This document shows, in pieces, positions 55,410-64,000 of a DNA stretch of 64,000 nt. Position 1 is the first letter of the stretch; every line of letters starts with the position of its first letter. The notes under the pieces are model-generated. The model was not told where the DNA came from and did no database searches. It worked only from the letters and a program-made list of their open reading frames with translations. The position numbers and the translations under genes were made by a program. The DNA is from Epiperipatus broadwayi. Lineage: Eukaryota > Onychophora > Udeonychophora > Euonychophora > Peripatidae. The DNA lies in the NCBI GenBank assembly GCA_028023455.1, contig JAQFVV010000020.1, positions 12,560,385 through 12,624,384 of the forward strand, given 5' to 3'.

Positions 55410-58400
55410 GTATTATACTTATATTTGAATATTATCTATAAATAATGTAAACAGTCTGGGTTTTTCACCAGAAGAGGGGGGACTGAACTTCACTATGGTC
55501 AGACTTTAGAGTTTTTGGGGAGGATCCTGTGAATGATATGATGAAGTACCTAATTTATGACCGTATCATCTCCAGTGGGCTAGCTCTAAGTTTACACATT
55601 AAATTTAGATACAACTTGGGTTAGTTCATCCATACCTCATCCCTCTCTCTCAGATTCCATTATGCCTCAGTATCCATACTCAGGGAGCAATATGCCTTCA
55701 ACTCTCTTCAGGGATGAATTTAGGATAGATAGCATCTACCATACCTCTATATAGGTTTCAATTAAAGTTCCATCCAATCATATCACTGCATTATTATATA
55801 AAAATTAAATGTGGGTGTATGTGTATATATATTGTACCCAACAATCTAAACCTGCAGTTGGATTCAAACCCAGTTAAAGCAAAGAATTAAATCCAAGACC
55901 AAACTGAATTCGATCCCAATTCATGAACTCAGATCAAATCAATGGATAACACATGTTGACAGCACATGACTATGCGCCAAGGAACTAGATCAACGGATGA
56001 TGATTTCTGAGACCCCTGATCTGATTCTAGCTAACATATAATAAAATGACTACAGATGTTTCTAAATAAATTCATATATGTATGTTTGGGTTGCCAATAC
56101 AGACAGTGAGCATGAATATTAAAATAATTAATAAATAATGAAGAAAGTCAAAACCAAATATGCTATATAAAAGATTTAATAATAAGTAAATATTTGTTCA
56201 AATGGTTATGATTAGTATAATATATTATCTCTAGTCTTTAGAATGTGAATTACAATTTACAATAAGTAATGGCAGTCATGCTCATATGCCAATAATTAAT
56301 ACCCAAGCATGGGAGAAATATATATGTCTATGCCTGACAAGTAGACAAAGGTAAATAAAGGTTTTCATTTGGAAAGGAATTACGATTCTAATTTTATAAA
56401 AGAAAGATGTGAGATTCATTTTCCCACATCCATAAATCAATTCATGAAATGCATGAGTATTTAGGGCATAACTTCAATATTTAACAAAGAACTTATTTAA
56501 AATTATAGATGAATATAAATTTATTTGATTTTAATGGAATCAATTCATTATGATTTACAAGCATAAGAGCGGGGCTTTATTGGAAATGAGAAATAAATGG
56601 TACTAACAACTTACGAGCATTAAAAACAAATATAAAATATAATGGCTTGTCAGTGATTTAAAAAGTAGAGGGCAGCTTGTATTTTACATGTCTTTTCTGC
56701 CCTGCAAATGGTCAGTGGAACACAGGGAAAGCCAGGTCGGGACATAGCTGTGAACCTTTGGTGTTCCAAATATAATAACAAGCGAGGGAAGTGATTTCTT
56801 CCTATATATTTAAAATAACAACAAGTCTATGAAGCAGGAAGTGGTTCATGTTAGCAATGTTCAGAAAGTAATGATTCAATGATCATCGTATTTAATTAAT
56901 AAACCCCAAATTATATAAGAAATGCTTTACATAATTACCTGATCATGTCAGATTAGAATCAAACTGGCTTGGAATAAAAGTGCTTGAATGCAATTACATA
57001 ACTAGACTAACCATACCCTAAATATCATGCCCTTGCTGAATACTAATATAAAATACAAAATTTATATTAGAATATATTGATTTTATTTCCTTTATCAACC
57101 TTTAGCAAAACATTTTAATATTATCAATATGAATAAATAAATTTGTGAACTCAAAATAAAATAGCTGGGAGCATAGGTTATAAAATGAGCTAATAATCAT
57201 TATCAGCCATTAATAAAAATAGCAAACATTTAGTAAATCCTTCAACTCGATAATTAGTAGAATTGTATTAATTTAGTTCTAATGGGCAATAATTAAACTA
57301 TAAAATTTAATACAATATTATTTTCATAAGGGAAGTATAATGAAAGAGATTATTATTGAGTTGAAAGTATTATTGGCATATTATCAAAATATATGATATT
57401 AATAATCACTCAAATAAATATATAATAAAGTTAGTTAAAATGAACCGCCATCGTAATAAAAAGAAAGTTAACAAAATATTAATTTTAAGACTAGAGATAA
57501 GAATAGAGAATTACTATACAATTTTAAGACATTATAAAGTGAGGAGAAATCTTAAACAGTAATTAATTTAAGATATGATTTAAGGTAAAGTTCATAAACA
57601 GGACAGCAAGTTGCGGTTCAGAAAATAAAGATATTACCAATCCTTCCATGGTTTGTTCATTAATTTACATGGCAGAGTCCAGTTGGGTTGAGAACATAAT
57701 GTAGGCATGCATTTCACTCATATGAATAGTATTTTTGGATTGGTTTCTTTAAGATTTCAGAAGCTCATGATTGATATGAGAATTTCTGATTAGCAGCTAC
57801 ATGTTGAAGATTTTATGGGAACTTCAGGGTCCAGCAATCAGATCCCTGAAGTTAGCCATGCACCATGCTGAAAAGTCTATCAAAATTAATAATTAAAAGT
57901 GATGTAGCTTCAGGTAGCAACGCTTCTAAAAAAAATATGGCTTCTTTTTCTTGAAACTTTTCTGGGCTATTTATACCTTTTTTGTGGTTTCCCTCCCATT
58001 CTGACTCTGATCCCTTCAGGCTACAGCTTTTAAAATTATTACAAGTTAAAATTTTTATTAATTGATTTCTGATCCATTCCTTTGATAAGATTTTCAAATC
58101 CATGAACTTTGAATTCATTTTCTATTTAGAAAATGAATTTGTAAATCTGAATAAATGATTTTAATTAAGAACCGTCCTTACATTTTAAATTATTATTTTC
58201 ACTAATTAATAAAAAGTCCCCATTGTTTTTGGGAAAGGGTGATCTGAAAGCTTATTGAAAGAATGTAGCTTTTACTCACAGAAATTTGAACAAACTGGTA
58301 AAAATAAAATTAAAACATTCCAATGTAATGAATCTTTATAATGAATATATATATTTAAATATTCATAAATATATATGTACAAACCACACAATTACAATAT

Positions 58401-59190
58401 ATGTTTTCATGAATAATTTTATCATGAAGTTATTAATAATATTAGTAAGTTTAAACATAAAATAATTGGCTTTAACAAGTGGTTAAATAATAATCTGTTT
58501 TAATCAAAACCAGCATGTACTGAATAGTATAAAGCCCCATTACATTCAGAAATTTACTGTTAGTGATTGTGTTTGAAGTAGGCTAAAGGTGAGATCTCAT
58601 GAAGCTCAGATTGAACTTAGATCTGATCACTTCAATATCTAGTTATAAGTTGATGAATGACTATTAAAATATTTTGATGAACTAGAAACCAATGTAATTT
58701 AAATCAAATTAACAATATTTATTAATAACAAAATAAAAATTCAAAAACTCTTTAACATGATAAAAAAATTATAATTGTATGTGTCAAAAATGTATTTCTA
58801 CCATACCAATGATTAATATATTGACTAAAGCAAAATAATTAAAAATCTTTTATCAAATTGACCATGAAGCCGACTAATTTATAATTTTATACAAGTATTT
58901 ACATGATAGTTTCATCGTTTACGATGTTCCATCTTCTTTGGGGACTCCTTATGTATGTACAATTCTCTAAAGTTGATAGGAAAAAATATTCATATGAGAA
59001 GATTAATCATTCATACTAAAAAAATAAACAAATAATTGTTAGTTAACAATAAACAAATAAAATACAAACTCTGTCCTGTAGTAGTGAATGTACTTAATAT
59101 GGAATGGTATCGAAAAAAATCTTACTTCATTCCATATAATAGTGATGATGAACAAATATCAAGTCACTATAGAGGGAAAGCTGATCTAAA
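55410..59190. other. No gene recognised (3.8 kb)
   Basis: Composition is somewhat less AT-extreme around 55460-56030 and 56690-56770, but no coding block, RNA or repeat boundary could be supported. A minus-strand frame at 57852-58118 (SLKGSESEWEGNHKKG region) has mixed residue use but no recognisable family and no convincing splice context. Confidence 0.4.
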
Positions 59191-59204
59191 CTTTATTTAA
59201 CATA

Positions 59205-59400
59205 AACTGAGCACTGATTATATATATGAGAGATGATGATCTCAATCAACTGATGAGTGCTGGTTCAGCACAAAATGCATATATTGGTGATTATTTGTCT
59301 TTTCTACAGGTGTGTGGTAATGTGTATCAGTAGTATGAGATAGTATGGATAGCTGAAGAGTGCTTGAAAGTCTGTGTTCAAATACCCTATATTTGTAGTT
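59205..59400 (+). mobile_element. Family F element, copy F3 (plus-strand half)
   Basis: 'gagcactgattatatatatg', 'agatgatgatctc', the hammerhead, 'gtgattatttgtctttt', 'gtgtatcagtagtatgagat' and 'aaagtctgtgttcaaatacc' in the order seen in the other copies. Ends are approximate. Confidence 0.8.
59245..59287 (+). ncRNA. Hammerhead (family F) with perfect stem II but G12 replaced
   Basis: CTGATGA (59250-59256), stem II GTGCTG-GTT-CAGCAC (six perfect pairs), then AAAA (59272-59275) where GAAA is needed, ATGCAT palindrome. G12 is the general base in the hammerhead mechanism, so the copy should be inactive. Confidence 0.7.
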
Positions 59401-59786
59401 ACTACATATCAGTAACACAAATTACAGAGAAAATTATTAGGTAATTTTCAATAAAATAGCCATTTTAAAGATTATTTATAATTTTATTTTAAAATGAACT
59501 AAGAATTCTATGTTTTAGAAAAGTAATTTTTAAAATGTTAATTTATGATACTATTTAAAAATTGAAACAATTATTGTTAATCATTGGTTATATAATTTTG
59601 GCATGATTTCTTAAGGTGTTCACACTCCTAACATGCATAAACAGTTTTCATTGTTAATGCTCTACGCCAGTAATAGTGTATTTTTCAGTTAAAAGCTCAT
59701 ACAATTGCTGTCTTTGCTATTCCTATTCTTCAACTATGCCATGTAATGCCATTGGATAAGCCTTCAGACCAATAAATTTTCATCCG

Positions 59787-59990
59787 TCATATGTTCTTTG
59801 CCAATGACATGCAGCTAAATTTTGGCCAGTCAGAGTTGGGGTCTAAGACTTCTTTCAAATTATTTTCTTTGTCATTATTTATCTTATTGTTATCATCTAG
59901 AAGTTGTTTATACCATTCTTCAAATCTATGATCCATCAAGTTAATTTTGATGGGCCAACACTCTATGATATTTTCTCCGAATCCTGCTTT
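59787..59990 (-). other. Weak candidate terminal coding exon
   Basis: On the minus strand a polypyrimidine-containing stretch and 'gaaagcag' precede an open stretch GFGENIIECWPIKINLMDHR, then FEEWYKQLLDDNN and LDPNSDWPKFSCMSLAKNI, ending in TGA at 59787. Residue use (W, P, D, E, C) is unlike the F/I/L/K/N-rich chance frames around it and no repeat family matches. I do not recognise the protein. It may be a host exon or an unknown element's fragment. Confidence 0.25.
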
Positions 59991-60039
59991 CAAAAGCATA
60001 AAAAATGTGAAAATTTTTGCAAAGAAAAATAACATTTAC

Positions 60040-61090
60040 CTTACGATTAAACTTTAAATTTGTTATACAAATATTATATGCTGATACAGCAGATAATATA
60101 TATATAACTAAACTACATAGAATATCACTTACAAGTGATTCATTGCATATAATAATATTAAGGTAGACATGCGTACTCATTTCCATGGTACATATGCTTT
60201 AAGTTAGCAGCTGATCAAAATTTACATGCCAGTATGTGATGCAAGCATATAATCATTGAGAATAAATTAATCCTGCCAGTTCTTATTTATTTCCCACTTC
60301 TTTACTTTTTCATCCAACACCGTTCATCACTATTTATTTCCATTAATTATTTTTAAATTATGGTTAACATTATTATTTTTCTTTTTTAATGATTTTATTT
60401 CTATTCCAAATTTTGTAGAAAGTCATTTTATCCTTTTGATAAAATAACAATAAGTAAATACTTTTATTTTAAACAATTTATGATATATTTTTCAAAAGAG
60501 TGTAATTTTTTTTTCAGCTCGTCTACATTGAAGGCATATTATATTTTGATATAAAAGATAAACAACTAAAATACGTTAATTTTTTTCAAGCCCTTATGTT
60601 AAGATGGTAATTTACATGGAATTCTATGATGAAATGTATCTGGACAATAGATCAAATTTTAGTGATCATGTCAAAAGTTGAACAATCAATTTATATACCA
60701 AAAGATCTGTTGACAAGACTTTATTTATGCTATAAGCTTGGTCACTGTTGTTATATAAATTTATGTGGTTGAATAAAGTTGAAACCTGATAACTGGTAAT
60801 GATGTGAAATCCAGGTCTCCATTCTGATATGGATATAATTCAGATCCTTAATACTCTATCCTAGATTTATACATGGATAGAAGAAAAGTTATATAGTGAA
60901 GTTTATCTTTTTATCTTCTTTTAAATGCAGTCTTAATAACTACAAAAGATGTCATTATTACTCTTTCAATAGGCTATCTCCATTATTCCTGCTTCTCCTT
61001 CCAACATCACATTTCTCATCTTCACTGTTTATCTAACAATTTTTAAAACACAACTCTTTGACTTACCATATGTATATATAAAGAATGTAT
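60040..61090. other. No gene recognised
   Basis: AT-rich spacer. Confidence 0.5.
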
Positions 61091-61091
61091 A

Positions 61092-61165
61092 ACCCAGTGT
61101 CAGTAGTATGAGATAGGGTGGGAAGTTGAGAGTTGTGTGAAAGTCTGAGTTCAAACCCTTATATA
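61092..61165 (+). mobile_element. Family F terminal scrap
   Basis: 'cagtgtcagtagtatgagat' followed by 'gtgaaagtctgagttcaaac' matches the right end of family F copies at 59.3 and 55.3 kb. Confidence 0.6.
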
Positions 61166-61169
61166 AAAA

Positions 61170-61800
61170 AAAATAATTTTATAGTATTTAGCCATAGGAA
61201 TAATGTATGTGCTACATATGTTGATTTCAAAGCTGAAACCAAAGTGTATTTCATTAATCTTAAAGTTAGTGCATACATGTTATGGCAGTGTCCCAAATAC
61301 ATTCATACAAAATATTTTCCTCGAATTATTTAAGAAAAAGTAATAGCTAATAATATGCTATTTATTTTAATCTAAAATAAAGTAATGGCGAAATGTGTGA
61401 TACTCAATGATTCAAAAATAATGTGTGTATTTTACAACAACTAAATATTTAAAAATATAATTATTAGAATTTAAATAGAAAATATTAAAAATTCGCAAAA
61501 AAATATTTAAAGCTAAATTATTTACCATTTAGTTTACCTTTTTTAGATAAATTCTGTAAAATTTCAATTTTTACATACAATTCATATTTAATTGTTAATG
61601 TACTCCATAGGATTTTTTTAAGTGCACTTTATATTTTTTTAAGTCAGCTCTCTTGATTTTATACTTATCTGTATTCTTATTATTTGCCTACCGAATCTGG
61701 AAAGTTTGAGATATAGGGATCTAAAAAAAATAATTAGATTGTCATGAGATCTCATGGATGGATATATCTAAAGAGAAAGTCTTAAAGAATTATCAATGAT
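61170..61800. other. No gene recognised
   Basis: AT-rich spacer. Confidence 0.5.
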
Positions 61801-61805
61801 TTTTT

Positions 61806-61910
61806 TTCCATATGTCAAAGCATCGGCCAGGAAGCGAACCCGCAACAACTGTCCACAAGAAAACTGTTTGCTTGCAAGGCAGCTATGCTGACCTCTGGGC
61901 TATCAATGCT
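61806..61910 (-). mobile_element. tRNA-derived SINE, copy 6 (minus strand)
   Basis: Minus strand: 'caagcattgatagcccagag', 'gtcagcatagctgccttgca', 'gttgcgggttcgcttcctgg' (B box), 'gatgctttgacatatgg', A tail. Flanked by ttatcaat on both sides (about 61790 and 61914), inserted at the edge of a LINE relic. Confidence 0.85.
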
Positions 61911-61915
61911 TGACT

Positions 61916-62400
61916 TATCAATTTGTGCTCCTTCATCCTACATTAAATTTGTTTTTATGTTAATAAACGGCTTGTTACCTACAACTTCCCTTTTGAATTG
62001 TAAATTTGGAATGAATTTGGATACCAAATGTATAATATGTAAAAGTAAAGAAGAATTTTTTTTTTTTGCATTTGTTCGAAGAGTGTAATGGTTTTCAATA
62101 ATTAAGAAATTGTGTTTTTGACTCATCATTCATAAATTTGAGATATATGATAAATAAATATGTTCAGAATTTTGAACCTCACAATGCTATGATTATAGCA
62201 CATGCGTTGAAAACAATGTGGGCTGTACGATGTTCATTGATTTTTGATAACAAAAAATATAATTGGATAAAAAAACTGATTGGGATAAATAATATTATCA
62301 ATGTATAAAATATCTGCCAAAAAACAAATTGAAAAAATATGGGGTGGATTATTCCCTACTGTATGTAAAATATGGAAAACTGTTTATTAATAAAATAAAA
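61916..62400 (+). pseudogene. LINE C-terminal relic with zinc knuckle
   Basis: Plus strand: INGLLPTTSLLNCKFGMNL, then KCIICKSKEE and, after a slip in a T run at 62058, HAFVECNGFQ, giving a C-x2-C...H-x4-C knuckle with the preceding LPT motif typical of LINE C-termini. It continues with HALKTMWAVRCSLIFDNKKY and ends near an AATAAAATAAAA tail. Only this 3' piece is present. Confidence 0.65.
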
Positions 62401-62409
62401 TAAAAATGT

Positions 62410-63095
62410 TTTATAGTTAAATTGTAAGAAAAGAAAAAAAACGAAAAGTTTTTTGTTAATATGTAAATATTTGATTTTTTGATGTTTTGTTTTCTATTAA
62501 TAAAGTTAATTTACTTAAAAATATATACAATATATCTTTTGCGTTTCATGACTTTCAAAATTCATCCCCTTGGCGTAAACTCCATATTGTAGACAAGTCA
62601 ACTATTTCCGAAACTTATGACTTAATGAGCAATGACATTTTCTTTCTTAAGAATTAAGAGGTTTAGTTGGTTGTCTTTCCTTTATGTAAAACTGGCTTAT
62701 TAAATCACTGCTTCATAAAAACAAAAAAATAGAGATCAGTTTTAACGATTTTTAACCTAATTCCATCTAAGAGATATTCTTTAAATTATATACATTTGTT
62801 TGGTATAGATAATAGTGCAGTGTTTCAGAATGGTTCTATATAAAAGTGTTGAAGGGTCACATTTCAAAATGCATTCAAATCAGTTCAGTGCATTTTGAGT
62901 GACTCCCAACAAATAGACAAACAGGCAATAGATGGCGCTGTAATTTCTCCTCGCTGATATAAATATAAGATATTGAAGAAATTTTATGATAAAATGATTA
63001 TGAAAACTGAAGTGATATATGAAAAGACTTCATAACAAAAAAGCAGTTGCAAAACATCCAAACACAAAAAACTAAAAATTAATATATATAATTTT
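62410..63095. other. No gene recognised
   Basis: AT-rich spacer. Confidence 0.5.
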
Positions 63096-63213
63096 TTTAA
63101 GTGTTTTTATATAAGGTATATGAGCACAGACTTTCACACGACCCATCATTCACCATTCCATCTCATATCACTGATACACTTGAACATATATATGTCAAAA
63201 GGATAAATAATCA

Positions 63214-63255
63214 CCAATATACATATTTCATGCTAAACCAGAAATCATCAGTTGG
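63214..63255 (-). ncRNA. Hammerhead ribozyme (family F), minus, stem II weakened
   Basis: Minus strand: CCAA (63255-63252), CTGATGA (63251-63245), GAAA (63229-63226), TTGG (63217-63214). Core intact; stem II only partly paired. Confidence 0.55.
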
Positions 63256-63802
63256 TTCAGATTATCATCCCCACACATATATGCAATAAGTGCTCAGATA
63301 TATATATTTTAAGATAGCCAATCTTCATATTCCAATGGATAGGATTCAATCCACTCCACATTCCAGCTCTTCATTCATCCATCCAATTGAAAATCTGATG
63401 CTGAAACACTCAAAGGCCACCCTGAGGCTGAAATTCTTGTTACACCCATGCTGACCTAAAGTCAATCTGACCTCTCATGTGCAGGACATAATCCATTTAA
63501 TATATATAAAAGGAATGGACAGACATCTCTATTATGTAATAACTGAAATACAGGCTTATTATATACCTGTATCAATATATGTAATATATAGGGTATATGA
63601 ACACAGACTTTCACATGACCCACTACTCTATCTCATATCACTGATACACTTGAACATATATATGTCGAAAGAATAAATAATGGATGGTTGAAAAGTTGGA
63701 GTGTGGAGTAGATTGAAGCCTGTCCATTGAAGTATGAAAATTGGCTATCTTAATATATATCTGAGCCCTTATTACATATATGCGTGGAGATGATAATATG
63801 GA

Positions 63803-63845
63803 CCAACTGATGATTGCTGGTTTAACATGAAATACATATTTTGGT
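63803..63845 (+). ncRNA. Hammerhead ribozyme (family F), plus, stem II weakened
   Basis: ACCAA before CTGATGA (63807-63813), stem II TTGCTG-GTT-TAACAT with mismatches, GAAA (63829-63832), TACATA, then TTGGT (63841-63845) restoring a 5-bp stem I after a two-base bulge. Confidence 0.55.
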
Positions 63846-64000
63846 GATATTATCCTTTCGACATATATGTGTTTAAGTGTATCGGTGATATGATATAGAG
63901 TGGTGAGTGGTGTGTTGTGTGTAAGTCTGTCCTCGTATACTCTATATATATATTGATACAGTTATATAATAAGCCTGTATTTCAGTAATGTGTTTTTATT

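Larger units (their letters stand above)
63111..63989. mobile_element. Family F composite with tandem and inverted monomers, 10-bp duplication
   Basis: Flanked by gtgtttttat at 63101-63110 and 63990-63999 (the last bases of the window). From the left: a minus-strand monomer, a second minus-strand start about 477 bp further on ('gagcacagactttcacacga' at 63122, 'gaacacagactttcacatga' at 63599), then a switch near 63681 to the plus strand. This is the same order as the family A composite at 31551-32400, with unrelated sequence. It carries hammerheads on both strands. Confidence 0.88.

Noticed and set aside
55400-56040. Less AT-rich block as an exon or LTR
   Set aside because: No open frame of note, no paired terminal repeat found in the window.
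57852-58118. 88-residue minus-strand frame as an exon
   Set aside because: Mixed composition but no recognisable family and no clear splice sites; evidence weaker than at 59787.

Overview
This is an AT-rich (roughly 70-75% A+T by eye) animal-type nuclear window, most likely from an invertebrate. I find no convincing host protein-coding gene. The recognisable content is mobile DNA: RTE-like LINEs, two other LINE types, Penelope-like (GIY-YIG) endonuclease relics, tRNA-derived SINEs, two hAT elements, one pogo/Tigger-like element, and many short inverted-repeat elements. The lineage cannot be named from sequence alone.

Layout. 1-12.4 kb: unassigned AT-rich DNA with RTE fragments, one family-A element, foldback B and a 72-bp minisatellite. 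12.4-16 kb: a family-F element, a hAT element with exact 8-bp duplication, and a family-A element. 15.5-21.6 kb: a minus-strand RTE relic split by a second LINE (17169-20927) whose RT segment lies inverted between its endonuclease and C-terminal parts. 22-27.2 kb: a Tigger-like element, a family-A element, two SINEs, a second hAT element and an RTE scrap. 27.6-31.55 kb: a long minus-strand LINE with an SGNH-esterase-like segment, EEP endonuclease, reverse transcriptase and C-terminal zinc knuckle, broken on its 5' side by a family-A composite (31551-32400). 33-45 kb: elements of families A, D, E, F and C plus a 1.2-kb head-to-head palindrome of Penelope-type endonuclease. 46-49 kb: a long plus-strand RTE relic. 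49-64 kb: SINEs, two more Penelope-type endonuclease relics, a purine tract, LINE scraps, one weak candidate exon and a composite family-F element at the right edge.

The main result is that four sequence-unrelated families of short elements (A, C, D, F) each carry a type I hammerhead ribozyme that can be folded by hand: CUGANGA core, stem II, GAAA, a self-complementary stem III ending in an NUH cleavage triplet, and a stem I joining the two flanks. Several copies keep every core nucleotide; others carry clear core mutations. Families A, D and F are flanked by 10-19 bp target-site duplications and share one architecture: a minus-strand partial copy followed by a plus-strand copy, sometimes with extra tandem monomers of about 420-480 bp. 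Long duplications point to retrotransposition, not cut-and-paste. Hammerheads with short palindromic stem III are known from Penelope-like elements and animal retrozymes, and Penelope-type GIY-YIG relics lie in the same window. The inferred picture is a set of non-autonomous, ribozyme-carrying retroelements mobilised by Penelope-like enzymes, beside LINE and SINE activity. The link between the ribozyme families and the Penelope relics is inference.
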